A DNA stretch of 64,000 nucleotides from Ferdinandcohnia sp047238305 (GCF_047238305.1 NZ_JBDFMO010000001.1:496001-560000), one strand, 5' to 3'. Shown: positions 16,142-25,347, counted from the stretch's first letter. A program made the numbers and translations. The notes: generated from the sequence alone by a model not told the origin.

Positions 16142-16654
16142 TTATTCGTTATGTACCGCTACCTTATCCTTGGTATCTTCAGTTTGCCATCCTTTGCACA
16201 CATCTACCCATTCCTTTGCTTCTGCATACTGGAATAGCTCATCACATGTTAATTCGATAGCTGAGTTAATGCTACCACACGCAGGAAATACGGTTGTAAA
16301 ACGCTTCAAAGACTCATCAAGATATACGTCAAGATCGTTCGCAAGTCCAAACGGGCATACGCCGCCAATTACATGTCCAGTTTGCTCAACGACTTCGTCT
16401 GCAGACAGCATTCTAGCCTTGAATCCAAAGGTGTGACGGAATTTCTTATTATCAATTTTTGCATCACCCGCTGCGACGACTAAAATGGCTGTATCGCCTT
16501 CCCCGCGAAAAGATAAGGTTTTCGCAATCCTTTCGGGAGCAACACCAATTGTTTCAGCAGCCTGATCAACTGTTGCGCTGACTGTTTCAAACTCCATAAC
16601 ATCCTTTTCACGGTTCCATTTTTTAAAATGCTCTTTTACACTCTCAAGTGACAT
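16142..16654 (-). CDS. YbaK/EbsC-family aminoacyl-tRNA editing protein
   Basis: A 170-residue free-standing editing domain of the YbaK/ProX group, which hydrolyses mis-charged tRNAs (Cys-tRNA(Pro) or Ala-tRNA(Pro)). Visible are the conserved lysine segment RIAKTLSFRG, the strand VVAAGDAKIDNKKF, and the C-terminal GHVIGGVCPFG motif that forms the active-site loop. Of two close ATGs, 16654 is preferred because AAAGG sits eight bases before it and would overlap the earlier one at 16663. Monocistronic. Confidence 0.85.
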   Translation of the reverse strand: MSLESVKEHFKKWNREKDVMEFETVSATVDQAAETIGVAPERIAKTLSFRGEGDTAILVVAAGDAKIDNKKFRHTFGFKARMLSADEVVEQTGHVIGGVCPFGLANDLDVYLDESLKRFTTVFPACGSINSAIELTCDELFQYAEAKEWVDVCKGWQTEDTKDKVAVHNE

Positions 16655-16865
16655 TATGTTCATCCTTTCTTCGAAGTTTATTCATTCTATTAATTTAACA
16701 TAAGATTTAAAAAAGTCATAAAAATTCACTCTTGTTTCTCAATGAATAACCTCCATTGTTTTATGCATTTTCTTGATTAACAAAAACTTAACGTTCTGTT
16801 CAAATTATTGTCAATGTACCTATCATATATAACTAGCTAATTAAGTATATAGTTAAAATAAAGGG

Positions 16866-16931
16866 AGCTTGGAAGATTTATCTGTACGATGGACGCTTGG
16901 ATAAATTCTGAGCTAGTAGCGCAACCAACCT
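16866..16931 (+). promoter_or_regulatory. Possible structured leader of hemAT
   Basis: The transcript ahead of hemAT can fold into an outer stem (AGCTTGG 16866-16872 with CCAACCT 16925-16931, one mismatch) enclosing an inner 7-bp stem (ATTTATC 16876-16882 with GATAAAT 16900-16906) and a small GCT/AGC hairpin. I do not recognise a known riboswitch in it; the fold is inferred by eye. Confidence 0.25.
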
Positions 16932-16953
16932 AATAGAAATTGGGGGAATTCTA

Positions 16954-18249
16954 ATGGGAATTGCTTGGAGAAAAAGAAAAGAGCCTCTCCTTCTCGAAGG
17001 AGTAAGTAGTGAAAAAAACAAAATTAAAGTAGTAGATAAAAAGACACTCACGAAGCTAGATATGATAAGACTAACGAATGAGGAATTACATATTATTGCT
17101 AAAATGCAACCCATTATTCAGGGACATATCGAGAAATTAGTAAATGATTTTTATAACAATGTCCTTGAAAATAATGAATTAAAAAGAATCATCGAAAAAC
17201 ATAGTACTGTGGAAAGTCTAAGAAACACATTAAAAAGGCATATCATTGAAATGTTTAATGCTGATCTAGATGAGGAATTTATAGAAAAGAGAATTCGAGT
17301 AGCTAAGATCCATTATCATATAGGTCTTAAACCAGAATGGTATATGGGAGCCTTCCAAAATTTACAGAAGTCGATTATTGAATTGCTATTTGAAAATATT
17401 AGACACCAAGGAGAATTGAAGGTAATTATCATTGCGATTACAAAAATACTAAGCTTTGAGCAACAGCTCGTTCTAGAAGCGTACGAGATTGAAAATGAGA
17501 ACCAGCGTAAAACGGAATATGAAAATGTGCGATATGGAGTAAAAAATAAAATACTTGAGGTTAGTTCGGAATTAGTGGCTACAGTAGAACAAACAACGGC
17601 TACCGTCGATACCCTAATTGAGAATAGTAATGAGGTAAATGAAGCTGTTTCTAAAACGAATGAGCAAAGTAAAATGACTCAACAAGTCGTTAGTGAAGGG
17701 CAAAGAGAATTACATGAATTAGTAAACCACATTCAATCTATCAAGACTCATATACATAATATGAATAATATGGTAAATAATCTTGTTGAATCTACACAAC
17801 AAATTAAAGGTGTAATAGGTATTGTACAAACCATAGCAGACCAAACAAATTTACTTGCCCTTAACTCAGCAATTGAAGCAGCGAGAGCAGGTGAATACGG
17901 CAAAGGCTTTGCAGTAGTTGCGGATGAAGTACGAAAATTAGCAGTACAAACGAAAAATTCTATTAGTCAAATAGAGGAATTAATCATTTCTTCAAACGAG
18001 TATACCGACAACGTTAATCAATCATTGACTGATGTAAATATAGTAGTAGATGAAGGTATCACAAAATCATCAATAGCCCATGAGGCATTTAATAAAATTA
18101 TGGAGTTGATCCATACATCTCTAGATTCTATATCAAGCGTTAGTGTTGAAATCTCACATATAACTGAAACAATTAATGAATTCGGTCAAGCTATGTCAAA
18201 CGTTACGACAGCTGCTGAAAACCTAGAACATACTGCTACGATTGCATAA
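16954..18249 (+). CDS. hemAT: HemAT-like globin-coupled aerotaxis transducer
   Basis: A 431-residue soluble chemoreceptor. Residues about 20-180 are a protoglobin sensor domain; the proximal haem ligand is expected at His120 in AKIHYHIGLKPEWYMGAFQ, a stretch closely resembling B. subtilis HemAT. No membrane helices are present. The C-terminal half is an MCP signalling domain with the hairpin tip QTNLLALNSAIEAARAGEYG and ADEVRKLA. It should bind O2 at haem and modulate CheA for aerotaxis. ATG 16954 follows TTGGGGGAATTCTA. It is followed immediately by the IS element. Confidence in the family is high; ligand is by homology. Confidence 0.92.
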   Translation: MGIAWRKRKEPLLLEGVSSEKNKIKVVDKKTLTKLDMIRLTNEELHIIAKMQPIIQGHIEKLVNDFYNNVLENNELKRIIEKHSTVESLRNTLKRHIIEMFNADLDEEFIEKRIRVAKIHYHIGLKPEWYMGAFQNLQKSIIELLFENIRHQGELKVIIIAITKILSFEQQLVLEAYEIENENQRKTEYENVRYGVKNKILEVSSELVATVEQTTATVDTLIENSNEVNEAVSKTNEQSKMTQQVVSEGQRELHELVNHIQSIKTHIHNMNNMVNNLVESTQQIKGVIGIVQTIADQTNLLALNSAIEAARAGEYGKGFAVVADEVRKLAVQTKNSISQIEELIISSNEYTDNVNQSLTDVNIVVDEGITKSSIAHEAFNKIMELIHTSLDSISSVSVEISHITETINEFGQAMSNVTTAAENLEHTATIA

Positions 18250-18338
18250 AAAATGGGGCTGTCCGAAAAGTCATTGAAAAATGACATTTGAGGATAGCCC
18301 CTCATTTTTTGTTTTTGGATATATTTATTTATAAATGG

Positions 18339-18470
18339 TTGTTGATTTCCGCTGCAGGTACTCGCTTTCCGCGGGCGGTCCGGGAGCCTCCTCGTCGCAA
18401 GCTCCTGCGGGGTCTCCCCTGGCCACGCTTTTCCCGCAGGAGTCTCGTACCTTCCGCTACAATCAACAAG
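18339..18470. repeat. GC-rich fold-back repeat nested in the IS
   Basis: A 132-bp segment much richer in GC than its surroundings, with inverted ends TTGTTGATT / AATCAACAA and multiple internal self-complementary GC blocks (CTCGCTTTCCGCGGGCGG, CTCCTGCGGGG, TCCCGCAGGAG). It lies between the left end of the IS and the transposase start. Similar GC-rich fold-back repeats are, as far as I recall, scattered in many Bacillus genomes; that statement is from memory. It probably inserted into the IS. Confidence 0.65.
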
Positions 18471-18519
18471 TTTACAAAATTCAGTCGTATTAACACCAAT
18501 TTTTTAAAAAACTACACAA

Positions 18520-18581
18520 AAAAATCATCCTTTTTAGTAAAATGAAGTTACCACACAACATTCCAGAAAGGATGATTTTTT
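18520..18581 (+). promoter_or_regulatory. Hairpin hiding the transposase ribosome binding site
   Basis: A perfect 15-bp inverted repeat (AAAAAATCATCCTTT 18520-18534 and AAAGGATGATTTTTT 18567-18581) ends exactly one base before the transposase ATG at 18582. The AAAGGA ribosome site is in the right arm, so transcripts that read in from outside would have the site sequestered, a known way to limit IS transposition. Confidence 0.7.
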
Positions 18582-20393
18582 ATGAGCAATCAATTGATTA
18601 CTAATGAAAATTATAACATGCAACCTTCCCTTTTTCCAGAGTACGCGGAGGAGAATCTGGAAGTTCAAAAAGTTGAAAAGCAAGAAAGTGAAAAACCAAA
18701 AGAAGCTAATCCAAGACAATTATCTCCTACATTTAAACCCTACGATAATCGACAAATTCAAATGATTTATGATATCGAATCTCTTATTCCAGAACATCAT
18801 GAAGCCCGTGTAGTAAACGAAATGGTTGAGGTTATACCTGATGAGAAACTATTTTCGTACTATGTAGGTGGCGGCAGAAGTCCTTACCATCCTAAATTGA
18901 TGCTTAAAATCATCCTTTACGGCTACTCGCAAAAGGTTTATTCTTGTCGTGGAATCGCAAAATTAACAACTGAAAGTATCCCGGCCATGTGGTTGTCAGC
19001 GATGCAACAACCAGATTTCCGTACAATTAATGAGTTCCGCGGGGGACGCATGAAAGACTTTATGGATGAGCTATTCGAAGCTATGATTCACAAGTTGATC
19101 GAAGAGAACTACATAACATTCGAAAATTACTTTTTGGATGGCACTAAGATTGAAGCCAATGCCAACAAGTATAGTTTTGTATGGAAACGGGCTACTTCAA
19201 ATTTTGAGGAGAAATTAAAAGGAAAAATGAAGGAAACCCTTCAGCATATCCATGAATTAATGTAGTCAGAAACACAACTAGAACAGCAATCAACAGATCA
19301 AGAACAAGAAATTACTGAACAAGAATTAGTAGAAGTTGCCGAAAAACTCGAGGAAAAAGTTGAGGTACTAACAGAAGTAATTGATAGCGAAACGGATAAG
19401 GACATTCGTAAAGAAAAAAGACAAGAACGCAGTCAATTAAAGAAAACAATCAAGCAAATCCGTGAGGAATTCATACCTCGCATGACTAAATATAAGGAAC
19501 AAAATGAAGTGTTCGGTGACCGTAATAGTTATTCGAAAACGGACAAAGATGCCACCTTTATGCGAATGAAAGAAGATCATATGAAAAATGGCCAACTTAA
19601 GCATGGATATAACGTACAAGTAGGAACTGAAAAACAGTTTATTCTACACTATTCAATCCATCAACGCCCAACGGACACACGTTATTTAATTCCACACATG
19701 GAGAAACTAGCCAAATCCTCTCTACCAATGCCTAAAGTAGTGAGTGCAGATGCAGGTTATGGTAGTGAAGAGAATTATGTATATGCCGTTGGTGATGAGA
19801 AAGAACAACGATTCGAATTTCTTATTCCTTATGGGAGCTATTTAAAGGAACAAACACGCAAATATAAAAAAGATATCAAAAACGCAAAAAACTGGACTTA
19901 TGTGGAAGAAGATGACTGTTTTATTTGCCCGAACGGAATGAAAGTGTCGTTTTAAAAAAACCTGAACAAAAAGAATCAGTCTGGCTACGAGCAAAGCTTC
20001 AAAATATATGAATGTGAAGATTGTACAGATTGCCCACTAAAAGCACAATGCACAAAAGCAAAAGGTAATCGTCAGGTCCATCGGAATACCATTTTTGAAG
20101 AAATGAAAGCCAAGGCTAAGGCAGCCCTTGAATGTGAAGAAAAGGCCGCAATCTACGCTCGACGTAAAGTTGAAATAGAAAGTGTGTTCGGTCACATCAA
20201 GGGCAATAGGTCGTTCCGCAGGTTTTCGTTACGGGGACTCGACAAAGTGCATGTTGAGTTTGGAATTGTGGCATTAGCCCACAACATACTGAAAGTAGCA
20301 GGCATCCGCCAGCTACTTTTAGAGAAGAATCGAAAAACCAAAAAAGGCAAGGGAGAAAAACGACTCGTTTTTCTCCCTTGCCTAATTTTTTAG
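18582..20393 (+). pseudogene. IS1182-type transposase with two in-frame stops
   Basis: A DDE transposase frame of 603 codons interrupted by TAG at 19263-19265 and TAA at 19953-19955; all three pieces are in the same frame. The first part holds the N-terminal domain (YVGGGRSPYHPKLMLKIILY, typical of IS1182/IS5-like enzymes) and a DDE aspartate in NYFLDGTKIEANANKYSF. The middle holds SADAGYGSEENY with a second aspartate. The last part holds a Cys cluster (CEDCTDCPLKAQC) and RRKVEIESVFGHIKGN with the likely catalytic Glu. The stops make it inactive unless complemented in trans. Confidence 0.9.
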
Positions 20394-20561
20394 GACTTAT
20401 GGGACAGCCCCTTTTTTTTATTAATACATTATTTACAAAACATTAACGTTGTTACATTAAATTATTAATAGGAGACTGATAATCTATTTATAGGTAATTG
20501 GTATTATTTCTCTATTCCTATAAAAATAGAAAAAATAATAGTATAGGAGATGGACTGTTAA

Positions 20562-21548
20562 ATGGACATTGTGATAGGAGAAATTGCGATAGAAAGTTTC
20601 ATAGTGTCTCCTTCAACAAAATGTGAGGAAGTTTATACGATATTCGAAAAAGAGACTGCTATCGAGGGAATTGTTGTTTGCTCGGATCAAAAGCCAGTAG
20701 GGCTGGTAATGAAAACTCACTTTTTTCAAAGGCTCTCCATCAAATATGGATTTGACCTCTTTATGAAACGAACGATTGATTTAGTCATGGATCAAGAAAT
20801 TTTAATCGTGGATTATCATTTATCTTTAACGGAAGTAAGTACTTTGGCCATGAATCGAAAATTGGAGCATTTATATGATGTCGTGATTGTAACAAAGGAA
20901 AACAACTTATTTGGAACCGTTAGTATTCGCGAACTCATAATGAAGCTTGCAGAAATTCAGATAAGAAATGCACGCTACTCTAACCCATTAACCGGATTAC
21001 CCGGAAACAATGTAATCAAAGAAACATTACAAGAGGTCCTAACCTATAAAAAGTTTAGTGTGTTATATATTGATATCGATTCCTTCAAAGCCTTCAACGA
21101 TACATACGGATTTTCAAAGGGTGATGAGTTAATTAAAGAAACAGCAATGATTCTTAGCGATGCTGTCATGACCGCTGAAAATGAGCCCTCTTTCATTGGA
21201 CATATTGGTGGAGACGACTTCATTGCAACTATACCACATCATCACTATCAACCCATTTGTGAAAGCATTATTGCACAGTTTACTGACTCACTAAAGATAT
21301 TCTATACACAAGAGGATCTTATCAAGGGATATGTATCTGGCGTAAGTAGGCAGGGTGTCTTCGAAAAGTTACCATTGGCAAGCATCTCAATTGCCGTTGT
21401 TCAAAATAGAAAGCGGCCCATTACATCCCTCGAACAATTAAGCTTGGAATCAGCAAAAGTAAAAAGCTACTGCAAAACCACAAAAAATAGCATCTATCTT
21501 ACCTTAGAAGATTATGAAGAACAAATAAAAGAGAAGACTCTTTTTTAA
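20562..21548 (+). CDS. CBS-pair plus GGDEF-domain protein (diguanylate cyclase-like)
   Basis: A 328-residue protein. Residues 1-130 look like a tandem CBS sensory module (two repeats ending GLVMKTHF and GTVSIRELIMKL). Residues about 140-325 are a GGDEF domain starting at NPLTGLPGN, with metal site YIDIDSFKAFNDTYGFSKGD and the signature as GGDDF instead of GGDEF. The acidic change is conservative, so c-di-GMP synthesis is possible; no RxxD inhibitory site precedes it. Cytosolic, no membrane helix. It is convergent with an EAL gene, which suggests a paired c-di-GMP module. ATG follows AGGAGATGG. Confidence 0.82.
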   Translation: MDIVIGEIAIESFIVSPSTKCEEVYTIFEKETAIEGIVVCSDQKPVGLVMKTHFFQRLSIKYGFDLFMKRTIDLVMDQEILIVDYHLSLTEVSTLAMNRKLEHLYDVVIVTKENNLFGTVSIRELIMKLAEIQIRNARYSNPLTGLPGNNVIKETLQEVLTYKKFSVLYIDIDSFKAFNDTYGFSKGDELIKETAMILSDAVMTAENEPSFIGHIGGDDFIATIPHHHYQPICESIIAQFTDSLKIFYTQEDLIKGYVSGVSRQGVFEKLPLASISIAVVQNRKRPITSLEQLSLESAKVKSYCKTTKNSIYLTLEDYEEQIKEKTLF

Positions 21549-21566
21549 ACAAGGGTCTTCTCTTTT
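21527..21566. terminator. Shared bidirectional terminator of the GGDEF and EAL genes
   Basis: A perfect 12-bp stem (AAAAGAGAAGAC / GTCTTCTCTTTT); the loop includes the GGDEF stop codon and the right arm overlaps the EAL stop. Confidence 0.75.
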
Positions 21567-22437
21567 ATAGTGTTAACGCTAATTGATGATGTTTTTTGAC
21601 TTTAGGCATGGTTCCTTGTTGCAGCTTTTGATTGGGTCTTCCAAGTGCAAAACCTTGTCCCAAATGCACCCCAAGATTTTGCAAAAACTCAAGTTCATCA
21701 TCAGTTTCAATGCCTTCCGCAATAATTTTCGTTCCTACCTGCATTGCATATTTTACCAACAATCTTACTAAGTGCTGGTTTTCTCGGTGACAGTGAATAT
21801 TGCGTATAAGTGACTTATCGAGCTTAATAAATTCAGGCTTAAGATATACAAGCGTCTGTAAGCTGTTATACCCAGTCCCCGCATCATCAACCGCGATTCG
21901 AAAGCCTTGCTGTCGATAATGTTCAATCAATTCTTTAAATTGATGATAATTTTTGACCGATTGTTTTTCTGTTAACTCTAATACAATTTGGCTTGGGGAT
22001 AGATTATGTTTTTTAAGCAATTCCATCGTGATCCCACTCCGCCAACATGGGTCTGCCAATACCTGTGTTTGGATATTAAGAAACACAAGTGGATTCCTAC
22101 ATTCATTTTGTTTTTTTATCTGTTCTGCAAATCGTTCAATTGAAAGATTGCGTAAAAATTGTTCTACCATAACCACATAAGAGCTTTCCCCTACATAGTC
22201 ATAAAAGGTTTCAGTTGTTGGAAAATGCACAGTACTTTCAGGTCTATTCAATACTTCAAAGCCTTCAGTAGAACCTTCCTCGAGTGAGAGTATGGGTTGA
22301 AACATGGTTGTTACTTTTGACTTATGCATGAGAACCTTAAGTTCTTCGTCCCGTTTGTATTCTTGGTATAATGTGGCCCTTTTGTTTTTTAAAAAAGCAA
22401 GAAAGTGTATAAAATTGCGTAAATGATTTGTCTCCAT
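21565..22437 (-). CDS. EAL-domain c-di-GMP phosphodiesterase
   Basis: A 290-residue, single-domain EAL protein, likely hydrolysing c-di-GMP to pGpG. The metal and catalytic residues are all present: Glu in GFEVLNRP (EVL variant of EAL), Asn in FLNIQTQVL, Glu in LELTEKQ, the double Asp in AVDDAGTGYNSL, Lys in FIKLDKSLI, Glu in AEGIETDDE and Gln in GQGFALGRP. The usual DDFGTG is DDAGTG. No sensory domain or membrane helix is seen beyond a 40-residue basic N-terminus. It is convergent with the CBS-GGDEF gene. Confidence 0.88.
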   Translation of the reverse strand: METNHLRNFIHFLAFLKNKRATLYQEYKRDEELKVLMHKSKVTTMFQPILSLEEGSTEGFEVLNRPESTVHFPTTETFYDYVGESSYVVMVEQFLRNLSIERFAEQIKKQNECRNPLVFLNIQTQVLADPCWRSGITMELLKKHNLSPSQIVLELTEKQSVKNYHQFKELIEHYRQQGFRIAVDDAGTGYNSLQTLVYLKPEFIKLDKSLIRNIHCHRENQHLVRLLVKYAMQVGTKIIAEGIETDDELEFLQNLGVHLGQGFALGRPNQKLQQGTMPKVKKHHQLALTL

Positions 22438-22534
22438 GGGCTCCTACCTTTGTACATAGTTAACAAGATGTCTATTTTTATTATAAAGTCTGGACTTTCA
22501 TTGGAACGATAAGATTCTGTAAAGTTTTTGTAAA

Positions 22535-22560
22535 GAAAAAAGGACTTGGAATTCCAAGCC
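22535..22560 (-). terminator. Terminator of the ywmB-like gene
   Basis: A self-complementary GGCTTGGAATTCCAAGTCC on the minus strand followed by TTTTTTCTTT, eight bases after the stop codon. Confidence 0.85.
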
Positions 22561-22567
22561 CTCAATT

Positions 22568-23272
22568 TTAATATTCCGTTGTAATAATCGGTGTTCCAAT
22601 TGTGACATCGATTTCTTCATTCTCTATGTCTGCTCTAAGACCAACCTGCAGGTTAATTTTTTCTTGTTCGGACGTCATTAACTCCGATTCAAAAACCTTC
22701 GAGTAGGCTGAAACAGAAACAAAGGTATCTTCCTGAAGCTGTTCCACCACTTTTGCTTGTGCATCTTCAATCAATTCTCCCAAAACCAAACTTAATTGGT
22801 TTTTAGAAGACAGTACACCTGATATGGAATAAAAAGTTTTGCTATCCTCGAAAGTTTCGCTAACCCAGTTAATTTGCTCTGCAGTTAATTTTGTTCCTAT
22901 CGCTTCATTGGTAACCGCAATTTCATATTTTCCGCCTGATAGATAAGCTTTTAGCTTAATCGACTCAGTTATTCCGTGTTCATTTTCTTTTTTACCCTGC
23001 CATACATAATGACTATCTTCTTCAAGAATACTTTTCCAGCTATATGAATCATGATTGCTCATGAATTGTTCAATTTGATGTTTCATTTCCTTTAGATCAT
23101 TTGCTTGTCCAACCTTGCTTCGAGATAAAGCCATCCATGATGAAATTTCAACGCTATTTTTGTCCGCGAGTTCTTTTATATCTCCAAGATCATTTCCTTG
23201 AGTAGCTTCATTATCTGAAAAAAATCCGGCTAGTATTCCAAACGATAGGATTAGTGCAATTGTCATCTTCAT
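22568..23272 (-). CDS. YwmB-family exported protein
   Basis: A 234-residue protein with an N-terminal hydrophobic segment (MKMTIALILSFGILAGFF), probably a signal peptide or anchor. The rest matches the pattern of the Bacillus YwmB family (SWMALSRSK, then ISGVLSSK, ending VTIGTPIITTEY), whose structure resembles the TATA-binding fold and whose role is unknown. ATG follows GAGGTGAGAGACGG. It lies downstream of the permease pair, with about 95 bases between, and has its own terminator. Confidence 0.72.
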   Translation of the reverse strand: MKMTIALILSFGILAGFFSDNEATQGNDLGDIKELADKNSVEISSWMALSRSKVGQANDLKEMKHQIEQFMSNHDSYSWKSILEEDSHYVWQGKKENEHGITESIKLKAYLSGGKYEIAVTNEAIGTKLTAEQINWVSETFEDSKTFYSISGVLSSKNQLSLVLGELIEDAQAKVVEQLQEDTFVSVSAYSKVFESELMTSEQEKINLQVGLRADIENEEIDVTIGTPIITTEY

Positions 23273-23367
23273 CCGTCTCTCACCTCTTTAAGAAGGATAG
23301 CCAAGTTTTTTCATATCTATACCTCAAAACTATCATTCTTCTAAAATACGGATGTACCCCTTAATCA

Positions 23368-24246
23368 TTACTTATTTGTTTTCTTCACTAGCCCGTTTCC
23401 AATTAAATAAAACGATAGAACTGTAATGGAAATTAAGAAAATAGCACTGAATGGAATGATTTTCACACCCCACATGTCTTTTAGAATGGTCGAGAGTACC
23501 AATGGCCAGGAATCCGAAGTGTTTACGGCATAAATGGTACCAGATGCATCATTTTCAAATGCGACACTAATAAAAATCCCAACAATCCCAAGCTGGGCAA
23601 TTAGAAACAAAGTACGTCCTAACTCATTTGCAATAAGAGTTATGAGTTGCGGTTTCATATTGGGGTAGAAATAACGTTGTGATAAACGAAACGGAGAACC
23701 ACCCGCAACAATGCCCGCTTCATAATAAGGCTTAGCGGCAATATCACTCACATATTTAAAAATGACATCTCCTACTCTACCAACCTCAATTAATGCCAAA
23801 ACAAGGATAAACCAAAACGGTCGGTTCGGAGAGTATAAAAAGAAAGGGATCCCTACAATCATGACAAGCAGCAAAATAGAGGGAATATATGAAAATAACT
23901 GATGCCAAACCTGTAAAACCACTTTTAGAAGACGTGAATAAAAAGCCCCAATCCCCAAAAATGTCCCAAGCAACATCCGGATGATTACTACGCTAAAGAT
24001 AATAAGAAGTGTTTCTCTGGTACCAATGACAAGTCTGCTTAACAAATCAACACCTTCTCGGTCACTTCCTAACAGGAATTCCTTTGATGGTGAAAACGGT
24101 GGTGTTACCATTGTTCCATCTTCATATTTTAGGTATAAATGCTCCGTTAAATCTTCATCAACAAACGGAAGATACGGTCCAAAAATAGCAATCATTACGA
24201 TAAAACTTAAAATAATTGTTCCAATTGTAAGTGATGGATTCTTCAT
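23368..24246 (-). CDS. Opp/Dpp-type ABC transporter permease (DppC-like)
   Basis: A 292-residue permease with about six helices and an N-terminal topology typical of DppC/OppC. Residues ILGSDREGVDLLSRLVIGTRE correspond in part to the family hallmark LGTDxxGRDxxSRxxxGxR. The EAA-loop region (KPYYEAGIVAGGSPFRLSQR) is recognisable. The ATG at 24246 overlaps the upstream permease stop in ATGA, and AAAGGAAAAG is its ribosome site; a longer frame to 24285 is not preferred. No ATPase or binding-protein gene is next to the pair. Confidence 0.82.
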   Translation of the reverse strand: MKNPSLTIGTIILSFIVMIAIFGPYLPFVDEDLTEHLYLKYEDGTMVTPPFSPSKEFLLGSDREGVDLLSRLVIGTRETLLIIFSVVIIRMLLGTFLGIGAFYSRLLKVVLQVWHQLFSYIPSILLLVMIVGIPFFLYSPNRPFWFILVLALIEVGRVGDVIFKYVSDIAAKPYYEAGIVAGGSPFRLSQRYFYPNMKPQLITLIANELGRTLFLIAQLGIVGIFISVAFENDASGTIYAVNTSDSWPLVLSTILKDMWGVKIIPFSAIFLISITVLSFYLIGNGLVKKTNK

Positions 24247-25190
24247 GCTTCTTTTCCTTTCGGTGATACCAAATGACTTAACCATAGAAATAACAGATTC
24301 GAAAGTAGGATAATGAGGGTAAATACGAGCACAAACCCTACTGCACTATTAGTATTCATATGGAAACTGGTTCCTTCTACAAATCTTCTTGGAGCCGCGA
24401 TTGCCTTGTAAAAATAAAAGGCAGCTCCTCGATAGTTCGTAAGGAATTCCACTATAAATAAATTGGATAAGACGTATAAAGTCATCGTATTGCTATTTAC
24501 GTTGATTTTCTGCAAGGCGTTTTTCAACATATGTAACGTAATCGTTTTAAAGCGAGAAATTCCTTTTGACTTGGCCGTTCTAATGTAATCCTTTGTTTCC
24601 TCTTCAACAAGACTCGTATATGTAATATTGGCGATTAGAAATAAAGGATACATGGCTAAAAATAGAATACACACAATGACGTTTTCGAGCTTTTCATGCC
24701 CATATAAATCAATATGCAGGAATAGTCCAATTTCATATAAAAACATGAGTAAGAGCTGGATTCCTATCATAAAAAAGAGGTCTGGAATAGATAACATAAA
24801 CCACGTCATCCCACTCCCCACTCCAGTTTTTTTATTCTTTAGTAAATAATCAATAACCCCTTTTATAATTCCTAAAAAGAAACCGATGAAAATAGCCGGA
24901 ATAATAAGCAAAAGACTTCTTCCTGACGTTTTTAACACATGAGACTCAACTGTATCTCCATCAGAATAAAAACCTAAACCGTGATTTTCTTGAAAAAATG
25001 CAAAAAAGTCTTTTATATTACCAACATGTTGCTCCACACTATAGTCATATACAATTTTTTGTATATCTCCATATTTACTAGTTTCAAATATGACATCTCG
25101 TGGAATAAAGATAATGATTAAAAGCAAAACGGTTGAAATACACCACAATGCGAGTTGCTTAGATACCTTGTTTAAAAGTGAAGTTTTCAT
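24243..25190 (-). CDS. Opp/Dpp-type ABC transporter permease (DppB-like)
   Basis: A 315-residue permease with an N-terminal helix, a roughly 70-residue extracytoplasmic segment and five further helices, as in DppB/OppB. The cytoplasmic EAA loop is clear (DYIRTAKSKGISRFKTITLH). With the overlapping downstream permease it forms a membrane heterodimer that would need separate ATPases and a solute-binding protein, none of which is nearby. The substrate could be peptides, nickel or other small molecules; nothing here decides it. Confidence 0.83.
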   Translation of the reverse strand: MKTSLLNKVSKQLALWCISTVLLLIIIFIPRDVIFETSKYGDIQKIVYDYSVEQHVGNIKDFFAFFQENHGLGFYSDGDTVESHVLKTSGRSLLLIIPAIFIGFFLGIIKGVIDYLLKNKKTGVGSGMTWFMLSIPDLFFMIGIQLLLMFLYEIGLFLHIDLYGHEKLENVIVCILFLAMYPLFLIANITYTSLVEEETKDYIRTAKSKGISRFKTITLHMLKNALQKINVNSNTMTLYVLSNLFIVEFLTNYRGAAFYFYKAIAAPRRFVEGTSFHMNTNSAVGFVLVFTLIILLSNLLFLWLSHLVSPKGKEA

Positions 25191-25347
25191 AGGTTTTTTC
25201 GTTCCTTTTACAAAAATTAGAAATATATATAAAGTCTACTAAATTACGAATAGTTTAACAACTATATTGAAATAACTTTTATAACCTGTTTGATTTTGTT
25301 TGCTTTTTTCTGTACATTCTATAGAGGATACCAAGGAGGTGTAATCA

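Larger units (their letters stand above)
18255..20410 (+). mobile_element. IS1182-family-like insertion sequence (decayed)
   Basis: A 2156-bp element bounded by inverted repeats: left GGGGCTGTCCGAAAAGTCAT (18255-18274) and right, read on the minus strand, GGGGCTGTCCCATAAGTCCT (20391-20410), 17 of 20 identical. It carries one transposase reading frame with two internal stops. The left end also forms a hairpin (GGGGCTGTCC...GGATAGCCCC, to 18302) that may terminate hemAT transcription. The element sits between poly-A (left) and poly-T (right) flanks, so it may have entered a terminator; no clear target duplication was seen. Confidence 0.85.

Noticed and set aside
16001..16237. Plus-strand frame of 78 codons
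   Set aside because: Lies in the fold-back element and antisense to ybaK; no start context.
18288..18545. Plus-strand frame of 85 codons inside the IS
   Set aside because: It is produced by the GC-rich fold-back repeat; no ribosome site and no resemblance to any protein.
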